Positions 18,792 to 27,655 of a stretch of 64,000 bases of DNA are shown in pieces (positions within the stretch are counted from its first letter, which is position 1; every line of letters begins with the position of its first letter). This stretch comes from an uncultured Lachnospiraceae bacterium (GTDB taxonomy: Bacteria; Bacillota; Clostridia; Lachnospirales; Lachnospiraceae), in the NCBI GenBank assembly GCA_910583965.1, contig CAJUAE010000002.1, forward strand, positions 1 to 64,000, in the 5' to 3' direction. Made by a program: the position numbers and the translations under genes. The notes beneath the pieces were generated by a model. It ran no database searches. It was given only the letters and a program-made list of their open reading frames with translations, and was not told the DNA's origin.

Positions 18792-20090
18792 TCACAAATT
18801 AGTATACACCACTTTCCCATCTACAATCGTATATTTTACCATGCCTTTGAGTGTCTGCCCAACAAAAGGAGAATTGGATGACTTTGACAAAAACGTTTCT
18901 ACAGTCCACGAAGCGCCCATATTAAAAATTACAAGGTCGGCTGGTGCTCCTTCTGACAAAGTTCCTGCCGAAAGTTTATACAGACGTGCTGGAGCTGTTG
19001 ACATTCTTTCTATTAATATTTCTATTGATAAATGACCTGTATCCACAAGATTTGTAATGCCAAGTGCCAATGCAGTTTCCAGGCCAACAATGCCACTTGG
19101 TGCCTCTGTTATAGACCTTGCCTTTTCTTCCTCACTATGTGGTGCATGGTCTGTGGCAATCATATCAATTGTACCATCCTTTAATCCTTCTATCACTGCT
19201 TGTCTATCAGCTTCTTCTCGCAATGGCGGATTCATTTTTGCAAGTGTTCCATACGCAAGCACTGCATCTTGTGTCAGACTAAAATGGTGTGGTGTTGCTT
19301 CTGCATGAATATTATTAAATCCCAGTTCTGCCGCTTTTCTCTTTGCCTCTCTGACCAGTGCAACACCCTCCTTAGTACTAATATGCTGAATGTTTAATAT
19401 CGCTCCTGTTTCCAATGCTATCTGAAGGTCGCGCTCTATCATAGAAATCTCAGCTTCTCGCGGGGAACCAGCAATCTTAAAATATTCTGCTGCTGTGCCT
19501 GCATTGACACCATTATTTTGAATATATGCAGGATTTTCCTCATGCAAACTGACAGGAACCTTTAACGCAGCCGCTTTTTTTAGGGCCTGTTCCAATATCA
19601 TAGTGTCCAAAATCGGTTTCCCGTCATCTGTAAATCCAACTGCCCCTTTTGCAAAAAGCAATTCCATATCTGTCAACTCTTTCCCAGACATTCCCTTTGT
19701 CACTGTAGCGCAAGTGTAGACTTTTAAGTCTGTCTTTTTCCCCTTTTCCAGAACATAAGTAAGCGTCTCTGCGTTGTCTACGACAGGATTGGTATTCGCC
19801 ATTAACACAACACTTGTAAAACCGCCTCGCAGCGCTGCTTTTGCTCCTGTTTCAATATCTTCCTTGTGCGTAAACCCCGGATCGCGAAAATGCACATGCA
19901 CATCCACAAGGCCAGGCGCCACAATACAACCTAGAGCATTTATTCTATCACAAGAATTGATTTGTAACGCGTCAAGCTCCTGTTGATTTTCTATAATTTT
20001 TGCAATTTTTCCCTCTTTTATTAATATAGAAGCTTGTTTTTTAATACCATTTGCAGGGTCTATCACCATACCATTTTCTATTAACATCAT
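18792..20090 (-). CDS. pyrC: Dihydroorotase
   Basis: A 432-residue amidohydrolase that cyclises N-carbamoyl-aspartate to dihydroorotate in pyrimidine synthesis. The metal motif DVHVHFRDPGFTHKED (about residue 60), a lysine in the TDDGKPI region, the His in SLHEENP, the HISTKEG segment and the Asp of ATDHAPHS (about 305) are all visible and match the bacterial type I PyrC pattern. The start is placed at 20090, where AGAGGA lies 9 nt upstream; a longer reading to 20132 has no ribosome binding site. An adjacent second ATG at 20087 is also possible. It stands apart from pyrK-pyrD at 38-39.8 kb, so the pathway genes are dispersed. Confidence 0.93.
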   Translation of the reverse strand: MMLIENGMVIDPANGIKKQASILIKEGKIAKIIENQQELDALQINSCDRINALGCIVAPGLVDVHVHFRDPGFTHKEDIETGAKAALRGGFTSVVLMANTNPVVDNAETLTYVLEKGKKTDLKVYTCATVTKGMSGKELTDMELLFAKGAVGFTDDGKPILDTMILEQALKKAAALKVPVSLHEENPAYIQNNGVNAGTAAEYFKIAGSPREAEISMIERDLQIALETGAILNIQHISTKEGVALVREAKRKAAELGFNNIHAEATPHHFSLTQDAVLAYGTLAKMNPPLREEADRQAVIEGLKDGTIDMIATDHAPHSEEEKARSITEAPSGIVGLETALALGITNLVDTGHLSIEILIERMSTAPARLYKLSAGTLSEGAPADLVIFNMGASWTVETFLSKSSNSPFVGQTLKGMVKYTIVDGKVVYTNL

Positions 20091-20281
20091 TGCTTTTATT
20101 CCTCTCTTTGTATCTGTAATAGACTTTCGCAATTTTTCTTAATCAAATAAGAAGATTATTTCTCCTACTAGCGCGCTGGCGTTCGTTAGATTGGTGGTAT
20201 ATTTCATTTGAACGCCTGCGCATAAAAACTCCAAAAGTCTATTATGTATTGTATTTTTGTATTTTGTCCTATAATATTATA

Positions 20282-20716
20282 TTACTTAAATTCAATTGCC
20301 TTATCTGCAATATTTTCTGTCTTTATTACAACATAAGGCTGTGTTGGCGTGTTGGTTACATTTTCTGCCTTTCCCGGTCCGATAAGTGTTGTGTCAATCA
20401 CCAGGGACTCCTCTGTCTCATAGAACGCATTTACACTAATGCTGTATCCTCCGCTTGGCTGCTCTCCATATCCTACAGCAATATAAAGTTCTTCTCCAAG
20501 CGTATAACTAATCTGAAATGGCTGCGCAGATTTTTCTGCAATAATCTCCTTGAGCGAATCTGGCTGTTGGTCCTCCCCAATTACAGTAAATTCAATATCT
20601 TTTAGTTTATCATCCTCCGTTGACTCGCCGGCACAACCTACAAAAATCAGCATTATCATAATACATGCTGCCATAAATATGGTAAGTTTTATCTTCTTTT
20701 TTCCCAATTTGTCCAT
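20282..20716 (-). CDS. PrcB-like lipoprotein
   Basis: A 144-residue secreted lipoprotein. It has a signal peptide with lipobox VGCAG (Cys at about residue 27). The C-terminal half carries GYGEQPSGGYSISV and a terminal TQPYVVIKTE strand, which resemble the PrcB C-terminal domain found in a Treponema protease complex and in many Firmicutes lipoproteins. AGGAGG precedes the ATG by 4 nt. It is divergent from plsC. The biochemical role of this family in Firmicutes is not established, so only a cell-surface beta-rich lipoprotein can be claimed. It should act outside the membrane. Confidence 0.7.
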   Translation of the reverse strand: MDKLGKKKIKLTIFMAACIMIMLIFVGCAGESTEDDKLKDIEFTVIGEDQQPDSLKEIIAEKSAQPFQISYTLGEELYIAVGYGEQPSGGYSISVNAFYETEESLVIDTTLIGPGKAENVTNTPTQPYVVIKTENIADKAIEFK

Positions 20717-20783
20717 TCTACCTCCTAAAGATTATACTATATCTATATTTATGCTGTTTCAGGATAAGATATACTTTAAAAAC

Positions 20784-20812
20784 TTGATTTTAGCCGCGAT
20801 ACTGTATAGAAT
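20784..20812 (+). promoter_or_regulatory. Sigma-A-like promoter of plsC
   Basis: TTGATT (20784-20789), 17-bp spacer, TAGAAT (20807-20812). Confidence 0.5.
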
Positions 20813-20850
20813 AGAATGGAGTATAAATTTAGGAAAGGTATGGTACTTTT

Positions 20851-21585
20851 ATGATTCGATTAATACTTGTTGCAGGATTTGTTATTCTCTTTCTAATATT
20901 TAGTATGCCCATTATGTTTGTAGAATGGCTGATTGGGAGACGCAACCCAGAACTCAAGAGTTGCTCCAGTCTGGCAATTGTAAATTGGGCCTTTCGATGT
21001 GTCCGCTTTCTTTCTGGCGCAAAGGTAGACTATATCGGTGAGGAAAATATTCCGGCAGACACGCCTGTGCTCTATATTGGAAATCACAGAAGCTTTTTTG
21101 ATGTGGTGTTGACCTATATTCGTGTTCCACGTCCCACTGGCTATATCGCCAAAAAAAGCATGAAAAAGGTGCCACTGTTAAATATCTGGATGTGCAACCT
21201 TCACTGTCTGTTCCTTGATCGTGAAAATATCAAAGCAGGAATGCAGACAATCCTTGCCGCCATCGATTTAATGAAAAACGGCAAATCCATTTGCATTTTT
21301 CCTGAAGGTACACGCAATAAGGAAGAAGGCACTTTGCTGCCCTTCCATGAAGGAAGTTTTAAGATAGCAGCAAAAGCAGACTGCCCTATTGTTCCTATGA
21401 CCATCAACAACAGCGCCGCAGTCTTTGAAAACCAATTCCCATGGATTAAGAAGGCACATGTTATTATTGAGTATGGCAAACCAATCTATATTAAAGAACT
21501 GCCAAAAGAGCAACAGAAAAAACTAGCACCTTATGTGCAGAACATTATTCTAGAAACCTATCAAAAAAATAGCGAAAATGTCTAA
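20851..21585 (+). CDS. plsC: 1-acyl-sn-glycerol-3-phosphate acyltransferase
   Basis: A 244-residue membrane-associated acyltransferase. It should transfer an acyl chain to the sn-2 position of lysophosphatidic acid to make phosphatidic acid. The N-terminal hydrophobic helix (residues 2-28) anchors it. The catalytic H-x4-D box reads NHRSFFDVV (about residue 77), followed by GYIAKKSMKKVPLLN and the substrate-binding FPEGTRNKEEG (about residue 150), then VPMTINNSA. All family blocks are present and the length is normal. AAGG lies 12 nt before the start. The gene is flanked by oppositely oriented genes and is probably monocistronic. Confidence 0.92.
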   Translation: MIRLILVAGFVILFLIFSMPIMFVEWLIGRRNPELKSCSSLAIVNWAFRCVRFLSGAKVDYIGEENIPADTPVLYIGNHRSFFDVVLTYIRVPRPTGYIAKKSMKKVPLLNIWMCNLHCLFLDRENIKAGMQTILAAIDLMKNGKSICIFPEGTRNKEEGTLLPFHEGSFKIAAKADCPIVPMTINNSAAVFENQFPWIKKAHVIIEYGKPIYIKELPKEQQKKLAPYVQNIILETYQKNSENV

Positions 21586-21592
21586 ATTTCTG

Positions 21593-22990
21593 TCATGAGA
21601 GTTGTTTGATAATCTCCTCAAAATGCATTCCATGAGATGCCTTTACAAGCACAAGATCGCCGTTTTGGAGAATTTTCCCTATCTCAAAGAACAGTGCTTC
21701 CTTATCCACAAAATAATAACAAGTGGTGTATACACATGATACACTCTGTGCGCCATCAAACATATTTTTGCAAAGCTTTCCCACACAAATTACTACGTCA
21801 AGACCTTTCTGCACCGCGTAAACACCCACTTCGCGGTGCAGTGCCTCCTCCTCTGCACCAAGTTCAAACATATCTCCTAAAATCGCTACTTTTCGTGTGT
21901 TTTTATCCGAATTATTTGTCATGCTAAGCAAATCAAGCGCAGCTTTTACAGAGACTGGATTGGCATTGTAACAATCATCAATCAATGTGTAATGGCTGGT
22001 ATGCATCACATGACTTCTGCCATCTACAGCTTCCACCGCTTGAATCCCCTCTTGAATCTGTGTTGGTGTTAGTCCGAAAAAAGCGCCAACCGCGGCTGCA
22101 GCAAGTGCATCATAGAGCATATGTTCCCCGGGAAGTGGTATTTCTACTGGAAACACTACATCATCAATATGAATTTGTGCCCTGCTGCCATTTAATCCTC
22201 TGTTCTCATAATGGTCTGCATAGATGGCATTTTGATTTCCACTGCCAAAAAATACTGGAGTGCTGCCCTTTACTTCCTGCACTGTAGTAAGCTTATCATC
22301 ATCTCCATTTAGAAAAATACCTGCACCTTCCTGCATAAAATCAAAGATCTCCGACTTTGCTTGAAGAATCCCATCTCTTGTGCCAAGGTTTTCCAGATGG
22401 CATTGTCCAATGTTGGTAATCAGGCATACATCTGGCTTTGCAATCTGGCTAAGTCGATGCATCTCGCCAAAATTGCTAATCCCCATCTCAAGTACTGCAA
22501 TCTCACAATCTGCTTGTATCCGAAGGACAGTGAGCGGAAGTCCAATCTCGTTATTATAATTTCCCTCTGTCTTTAGGACACGAAATTTTTGTGACAGGAC
22601 ACTCGCCACAAACTCCTTTGTGCTAGTCTTACCAACACTTCCTGTAATCCCAATAACTTTGACTTGAAGCTGTGTTCTGTAATATTCCGCCAACATTCTA
22701 AGCGCACGAAAACTATCCGCGACAACAATATATGACCCTTTTGAACGTTTCGGTGCCTGTTCGCAGATGACTCCCAATGCCCCTGCATCAAACACACTGT
22801 CTATAAAACTGTGTCCATCCACATGTTCCCCGCGCGTTGCAATAAAGATATCACCTTTTCCAACTTTCCTTGAATCAAGAAACACCCCTTTTGCTTCCAC
22901 AGTATCAATTGTAAACTGATCGGACAACATCTCTGTATAAAGCACTCCATTTACCGCTTCTGCAATCTTTTTTAATGTCATATTTTTCAT
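21593..22990 (-). CDS. murF: UDP-N-acetylmuramoyl-tripeptide--D-alanyl-D-alanine ligase
   Basis: A 465-residue Mur ligase that adds D-Ala-D-Ala to the UDP-MurNAc-tripeptide in the cytoplasm. The N-terminal substrate domain contains DSRKVGKGDIFIA, the ATP-binding P-loop reads GITGSVGKTSTKE (about residue 112), the central domain has YNNEIGLPLT and LEMGISNFGEM, and the C-terminal domain starts near IDDCYNANPVS. The start at 22990 is chosen because GGGAGAGG lies 5 nt upstream; seven more codons are open but lack such a site. It follows ddl, whose product supplies its substrate, by about 200 bp. Confidence 0.94.
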   Translation of the reverse strand: MKNMTLKKIAEAVNGVLYTEMLSDQFTIDTVEAKGVFLDSRKVGKGDIFIATRGEHVDGHSFIDSVFDAGALGVICEQAPKRSKGSYIVVADSFRALRMLAEYYRTQLQVKVIGITGSVGKTSTKEFVASVLSQKFRVLKTEGNYNNEIGLPLTVLRIQADCEIAVLEMGISNFGEMHRLSQIAKPDVCLITNIGQCHLENLGTRDGILQAKSEIFDFMQEGAGIFLNGDDDKLTTVQEVKGSTPVFFGSGNQNAIYADHYENRGLNGSRAQIHIDDVVFPVEIPLPGEHMLYDALAAAAVGAFFGLTPTQIQEGIQAVEAVDGRSHVMHTSHYTLIDDCYNANPVSVKAALDLLSMTNNSDKNTRKVAILGDMFELGAEEEALHREVGVYAVQKGLDVVICVGKLCKNMFDGAQSVSCVYTTCYYFVDKEALFFEIGKILQNGDLVLVKASHGMHFEEIIKQLS

Positions 22991-23048
22991 GACAGCCTCT
23001 CCCTTTTCCAAGATATTCTACCAAAATCTCCAAAACTGTTGCGAATTT

Positions 23049-23084
23049 GCTACTATTCATGGCATGGGAGCCGCTCATAATAAC
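23049..23084. repeat. 36-bp palindromic repeat, family 5 (copy 1)
   Basis: Starts GCTACTATTCAT and ends CTCATAATAAC. It aligns without gaps to 47766-47801, differing mainly by transitions. It sits between ddl and murF on the transcribed side. Confidence 0.5.
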
Positions 23085-23198
23085 AATTCGAGGCGATATA
23101 CAAAGCTTTGCTTCGCAAAAATCGCCTCATATCTAAATCATGCTCTCATAAAATGCGCAATACCTGCGCAGTTCTGCCCCATAAAAATAATGCGAATT

Positions 23199-24236
23199 TC
23201 ACAGATACTTGCACATAGAACTGTCAATAATCCGCTGACACAAATCCGCAAAGTCCATGCCGATTGCCGCAGCCTCCTGTGGAAGTAAGGAAGTTGGTGT
23301 CATTCCCGGAAGCGTATTCGCCTCCAGACAATAAAACTGATATTCATTGTCCATGCGAAAATCCATACGCGCATATGTTTTCAATCGAAGTGCCCGATAT
23401 ACAGACTCTGCACAAGACTGCATTGCTTTTGTCACATTGGAGTCAAGCTCTGCCGGACAAGTCTCTACTGTTGTACCTGCCTGATATTTATTTTTGTAAT
23501 CATAAAAACCAACTTTCGGCGCAATCTCAATTACAGGAAGCGCCTCTCCATCAATGACACCAATAGAAAACTCCCGCCCATCTATGTACTGTTCTATTAA
23601 AACTCTGTCCTCAAACGCAAACGCATCTGTCAGCGCCTTGTCAAGCTGCTGTCTGTCATCTGCCCTATAAACTCCCACACTGGAGCCGCCACAATTTACC
23701 TTGACAATACAGGGAAAGATGTTCCACGCCTCCACGATTTGCATCTCACTGCGGCAGACAGTAATTCCCTTTGGCGTTGGTATTTTGTACTTGTGAAATA
23801 GTTCTTTAGAAATGGCTTTATCCATTGCAAGCGCACTGGAAATATAATCGGTACCTGTATATTTGATATCAAGCAAATCAAACATCGCCTGTATCTTGCC
23901 ATCTTCACCGTTCTGCCCATGAAGCGCTAGAAAAACAATATCTGCCTGACGACAGATTTCAATAACATGCGAACCAATCGCGCACTCTGGATGCTCCTTT
24001 CGCAGTGCTTTTACTGCACTAATGTTTGGACAATTCTCTGAAATGCTACCAAAATTTTCACTCCAATCTTTTTCTAGTGCAAAAATATTTTCAAACTCCT
24101 GTTTGTATCCCAGATATAAATCCAAAAGAACTGTCTGGTGTCCTTTGTTTCTGAGTGCATGATAAATCATAGAACCTGTGACAAGCGACACATCACGTTC
24201 TGTGCTCGTTCCCCCTGCTAAAACAACAATTTTCAT
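23199..24236 (-). CDS. ddl: D-alanine--D-alanine ligase
   Basis: A 345-residue ATP-grasp enzyme that joins two D-alanines for peptidoglycan precursors. The N-terminal MKIVVLAGGTSTERDVSLVTG is the classic first motif (quoted in parts: VLAGGTSTERDVS). HGQNGEDGKIQ, CGGSSVGVYR, EQYIDGREFSIGVI and the C-terminal metal-binding LEANTLPGMTPTSL follow in order. The Tyr/Phe position that distinguishes D-Ala from D-Lac ligases was not resolved with confidence. Two starts are possible, 24236 or four codons earlier at 24248; the strong AGGAGAGGG site suits either. The gene is followed by murF, which uses the product. Confidence 0.93.
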   Translation of the reverse strand: MKIVVLAGGTSTERDVSLVTGSMIYHALRNKGHQTVLLDLYLGYKQEFENIFALEKDWSENFGSISENCPNISAVKALRKEHPECAIGSHVIEICRQADIVFLALHGQNGEDGKIQAMFDLLDIKYTGTDYISSALAMDKAISKELFHKYKIPTPKGITVCRSEMQIVEAWNIFPCIVKVNCGGSSVGVYRADDRQQLDKALTDAFAFEDRVLIEQYIDGREFSIGVIDGEALPVIEIAPKVGFYDYKNKYQAGTTVETCPAELDSNVTKAMQSCAESVYRALRLKTYARMDFRMDNEYQFYCLEANTLPGMTPTSLLPQEAAAIGMDFADLCQRIIDSSMCKYL

Positions 24237-24669
24237 AATTCTGACCATCCCTCTCCTAATTGCTAATTTATAGAAAATGACAAAAATATTTGCTATTTCC
24301 TATAATTGATATACACGACCGTATAAGAAATTTAGCCACTTTGCAGCATACGATTAGAGTAAACACAAATAAAATTTGTGTCAAATAAAATTTGTGTCAA
24401 ATAAAATTTGTGTCAAATAAAATTTGTGTCAAATATATTTGATATTTACTCTATCTATAGCGTATCGTATATCTTTCTAATATATGTACAAAGGTCTCTG
24501 TCTGTGCCGCCTTCCAAGAAAATATGTGCCAGAACTTCGCAAAGGAGACAAACAGTGACCCAAACAATTCCGCAGTATTTTTCTACTGTGCATTTTCACA
24601 GGGCAGCAAACCCTTATTGTTTTTATTCTACACGTATTTTCTTCACAAGTAAAGCTACTAAAATAAAAT
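24237..24669. other. Intergenic region with 16-bp tandem repeat
   Basis: No gene is supported here. The interval holds four exact 16-bp tandem units (24366-24429), flanked by loosely complementary arms containing TAGAGTAAA (about 24354-24363) and TTTACTCTA (about 24445-24453). The remainder is AT-rich and should contain the ddl promoter, which I could not locate. Confidence 0.5.
24366..24429. repeat. Four tandem 16-bp repeats
   Basis: The unit CAAATAAAATTTGTGT is repeated four times exactly, followed by a degenerate part-copy. Each unit contains the small inverted repeat CAAATAAAATTTG. Confidence 0.85.
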
Positions 24670-25896
24670 CTATTGTGGCAGTGTAATTCTATTACAATTT
24701 ACATCCGAAACTGATGAATCATGGTACACTATTTTTCCGTCAATCAATGTCATTATTGTCTTTGTAAATACTTCCATCGGATTTCCGTTAAAAATTGCAA
24801 TATCGGCATCTTTTCCAGCTTCTAAACTTCCCACTCGATGAGAAACTCCACAGATTTTTGCTGCATTGATTGTCATTGCCCGATAGCCTTCTTCCACAGA
24901 AAGCCCCTGTTTTACACAAAGTCCCACACAGAGCGGAAGTGATTGAATCAAAGAGACTGGATGGTCTGTTGTGACAGATACCATAACACCCGCCTTAGCT
25001 AAAACGCCTGCTGTTTTAAACGCTACATTCTGTACTTCTATCTTGTTACGCGTAGCCAAATCTGGTCCTACAATAGCAGGAAAACTAGACGCTGCAATCT
25101 CCTGTGCGATAAGATGTCCTTCGCTGCAATGGTCCAGTGTCATATTAAGACCAAATTCGTTTGCGATACGAATCGCTGTAAAAATATCATCGACGCGATG
25201 TACATGTGCTTTTAGTGGTATCTTTTTCTCAAATACAGGTCTCCATGCCTCATAATGCAAATTAAAATCCTTGTCTTCCCAGTCACTTTTCTCCAGATAT
25301 TGCCTCGCATTAATAAGCTCATTGCGCAGCATTCCAGCGATTGCCATACGCGTCACAGGAGATGTGTTCATTCCTGCATAATTTACTTTAGGATTTTCTC
25401 CAAACGCAACTTTCATTGCAGACGGAAATTTTAAAATCAAATCATCAATTCTTCTGCCATAAGTTTTTACAATTGCAAACTGGCCTCCGACAACATTTGC
25501 GCTGCCGGGACCAATATTTGCAGAGGTAATGCCAGCCCTTACTGCATCAGCAAAAGCTGCATCCATTGTATTGATGGCATCAATCGCGCGAAGCATAGGA
25601 GTGATAGGATGCACCATCTCATTACAATCATCACCCTCCTGCCCCTTTTTCTCCTCGGTGATACCCATATGACAGTGCGCCTCAATAATTCCTGGCATTA
25701 CCAGATGATGGTTCACATCTATCTTCATGCAATCCGCAGACTCTGGGAGTTCTATCTTCGGAGACACCTCAAGGATTTTTCCGTCCTTTATAAGTATGCT
25801 GCCCTCAAGGATATCCGTTTTATATTGTTCGCATATAGCGTCACTCATACTGCGGATTGCCGCGTTTTCTAATAAAAGCATATTGTCAATAACCAT
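24670..25896 (-). CDS. Amidohydrolase family protein
   Basis: A 408-residue metal-dependent hydrolase of the imidazolonepropionase/dihydroorotase-like class. The metal-binding H-x-H is in PGIIEAHCHMG (about residue 72), later ligands fit KAHVHR, LDHCSEGH and TTDHP (Asp at about residue 318), and the C-terminal GSLEAGKDADIAIFNGNP is the usual return to the small beta domain. No signal peptide. The substrate cannot be inferred; family members act on cyclic amides, guanidines and nucleobase-like rings. It lies 17 bp downstream of the SpoIIQ-like gene in the same direction, so it may be co-transcribed with the sporulation pair. The start at 25896 follows GGAAGGG closely; an internal ATG at 25881 is an alternative. 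Confidence 0.8.
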   Translation of the reverse strand: MVIDNMLLLENAAIRSMSDAICEQYKTDILEGSILIKDGKILEVSPKIELPESADCMKIDVNHHLVMPGIIEAHCHMGITEEKKGQEGDDCNEMVHPITPMLRAIDAINTMDAAFADAVRAGITSANIGPGSANVVGGQFAIVKTYGRRIDDLILKFPSAMKVAFGENPKVNYAGMNTSPVTRMAIAGMLRNELINARQYLEKSDWEDKDFNLHYEAWRPVFEKKIPLKAHVHRVDDIFTAIRIANEFGLNMTLDHCSEGHLIAQEIAASSFPAIVGPDLATRNKIEVQNVAFKTAGVLAKAGVMVSVTTDHPVSLIQSLPLCVGLCVKQGLSVEEGYRAMTINAAKICGVSHRVGSLEAGKDADIAIFNGNPMEVFTKTIMTLIDGKIVYHDSSVSDVNCNRITLPQ

Positions 25897-25913
25897 GCCC
25901 TTCCATGATATTT

Positions 25914-26798
25914 CTATCCCCTATGCAAAGGGTCTATTGGAACACCATCCTTTGTAAGCTTATAATAAATGTTTGTTCCTTCTTCTGTATAATAGATGGT
26001 TGGCTTTGCTACTTTTCCTACAACATCTCCTGCTGATACTTTGTCCCCATTTTTGAGACTAATATCACTGAGCTGTCCATACGTAAGTTCATATCCATTC
26101 CCTAAGTCAAAGCAGATGGTATTACCTGTCTTAGAATCATAGTACACATTTGTCACAACGCCATCAGCCGCTGCAGTGATTGCCTGTCCTTCACTCGCTG
26201 CAATGACCAGCGCTGGATTATAATAATATTGTTGCATTGTAGTGTGATAAATTGCTTTGTCCATGCTGTAGTCCAACAGAACATCACCGATCACTGGAAG
26301 CGCAAGGGAATCCTCGTCGGAAAATGTCAGTGATGTATCCATCACAATATCTTGTTCCTGTGCCTGTTCCTGTCCATCCATGAATACTGCGGCTTTGTCT
26401 GTCCCCTCAAGGGAATTCTTTAATTTTGTGTTCTCCACTTGCCCTGAATTTGCCTCTGTAAAAGCTGGATCGACATCCATATCATTGTTGTCACTTAGAT
26501 CGTATATATCCTCATCCACAAATCTGTTGTCAATCTGTTTCTTCTCTGTAGAAGTCTCTGATTGTGCTTTGCCAGATACAAATCTAGTGTCTACAAGACC
26601 TGTATCTTCTTTTTCAATTGTAGTGTTTTCCTGCTCTAGCTTTGCAAAATCTATGCGGTTTTCTTCTTTTTTCTCTTCGCCCTGCTTTGACATATATACG
26701 CCCGCAAGAGTAAGTGCTGACAATACAAATACTGATGCTGCGATAATACTAATCTTTTCCTTCTGCAAGGCAGGACGCCTGTTGTTTCGTCTGTTCAT
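25914..26798 (-). CDS. SpoIIQ-like LytM/M23 domain protein, zinc ligands lost
   Basis: A 294-residue membrane protein with one N-terminal helix (about residues 18-34), an acidic low-complexity linker (about 40-165) and a C-terminal LytM-fold domain (about 170-290). The fold is clear from EGQAITAAADGVVTNVYYD, TICFDLGNGYELTYGQLSDI and KNGDKVSAGDVVGKV. The residues that bind zinc in active M23 peptidases are replaced: NPALVIA where HxxxD is expected, YGQL where the H of YAHL is expected, and NIYYKL where HLHF is expected. It directly follows a SpoIID-like gene, the order seen for spoIID-spoIIQ in many Clostridia, and SpoIIQ bridges forespore and mother cell during engulfment. The assignment rests on fold plus context. 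Confidence 0.7.
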   Translation of the reverse strand: MNRRNNRRPALQKEKISIIAASVFVLSALTLAGVYMSKQGEEKKEENRIDFAKLEQENTTIEKEDTGLVDTRFVSGKAQSETSTEKKQIDNRFVDEDIYDLSDNNDMDVDPAFTEANSGQVENTKLKNSLEGTDKAAVFMDGQEQAQEQDIVMDTSLTFSDEDSLALPVIGDVLLDYSMDKAIYHTTMQQYYYNPALVIAASEGQAITAAADGVVTNVYYDSKTGNTICFDLGNGYELTYGQLSDISLKNGDKVSAGDVVGKVAKPTIYYTEEGTNIYYKLTKDGVPIDPLHRG

Positions 26799-26890
26799 CC
26801 TTTCCCTCCATTTCCGGCAAACAGTTCTGCCTCTGACAAAACTGCAACAAACCCTTTGCCTGTCTATAGCATTGACGCCTCAGGAGGATT

Positions 26891-27574
26891 TTATTCATAA
26901 ATATTGACCCTGATATCACCGTAAAAATATTTTAATATCTCATAAAAATCCATGCCTTGCGCTGCAAGTACATAGGCATAGTTAAGTGAAAATCCCACTT
27001 GATCGCCCGCTTCAGACACAAGCATTCCCGCAGGTGAGGTGGTAAAAAAAGGAGCTGTGATTACGTTCCCATCCTTCGTAATCACAGCTCCTTTTACAGC
27101 TTCTACCGCACGCTCTATTTCATTTATTTTTACAAGTGCCTCTGAATCCGACGCAGCTTGTGTATGTATCCGATAAAAATAATTGGCTGCAAAATGCATT
27201 TTTTCATACTCAAGCACCTCTGGACATTGTTCTGCCTCCCACACTGCCACAAGATTACTACGACATACAATTGCAAGTGCTTTTAAATATTCCTGTTCAG
27301 GGTCCCAAACAGTATCCGCACCGGCAATGTAATTCTCAGAGGAACTAAATACCATATCCTCTGGAATCGCCTTATACATCAAAAATTCTGTCAACTGCTC
27401 TGGTTGAAAAACAAAACTGCCAATATCCTCCTCAACGCGAATGACAAAGCGTTCATCTATGCCTCCCTCCTCACTTTCCTCTGTTTTCCATGCCCCTTTA
27501 TCTGGCTTGACAAAAACAGTTCCAATCAAGGGAAGGCACACAACGAAGGCAACCAGTCTTGGAATCTTTTTCAC
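26891..27574 (-). CDS. Short divergent SpoIID-like protein
   Basis: A 227-residue protein with GTG start (AGGTGA 7 nt upstream) and an N-terminal signal or anchor helix (about residues 5-22). SpoIID/LytB landmarks are recognisable but diverged: EYLKALAIVCRSNLVA (for LKAQAVAARTYA), VKGAVITKDGNVITAPFFTTSPAG (in parts: the GxVIT and ITAPFFTTS blocks) and the terminal GMDFYEILKYFYGDI. SpoIID is a lytic transglycosylase of the engulfment machine and is usually 300 or more residues, so this one is short. A sigma-E-type promoter lies upstream. It precedes the SpoIIQ-like gene by 92 bp. Whether it still cleaves glycan strands cannot be judged. Confidence 0.65.
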   Translation of the reverse strand: MKKIPRLVAFVVCLPLIGTVFVKPDKGAWKTEESEEGGIDERFVIRVEEDIGSFVFQPEQLTEFLMYKAIPEDMVFSSSENYIAGADTVWDPEQEYLKALAIVCRSNLVAVWEAEQCPEVLEYEKMHFAANYFYRIHTQAASDSEALVKINEIERAVEAVKGAVITKDGNVITAPFFTTSPAGMLVSEAGDQVGFSLNYAYVLAAQGMDFYEILKYFYGDIRVNIYE

Positions 27575-27610
27575 AGCGCAATCACCTGCCAGCAGTATTC
27601 TATTATTTCT

Positions 27611-27639
27611 ATTTTATGCATTTTGAAAAATACTATGCC
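27611..27639 (-). promoter_or_regulatory. Candidate sigma-E promoter of the spoIID-like gene
   Basis: Read on the minus strand: GGCATAGT (27639-27632), 13-bp spacer, CATAAAAT (27618-27611). This is close to the sigma-E pattern of an ATA-centred -35 and CATACAnT -10. It begins about 37 bp before the GTG start. Confidence 0.5.
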
Positions 27640-27655
27640 CATTGGAAATTTTTAC

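Noticed and set aside
24366..24429. CRISPR array
   Set aside because: The four 16-bp repeats are contiguous with no spacers and no cas genes are present.
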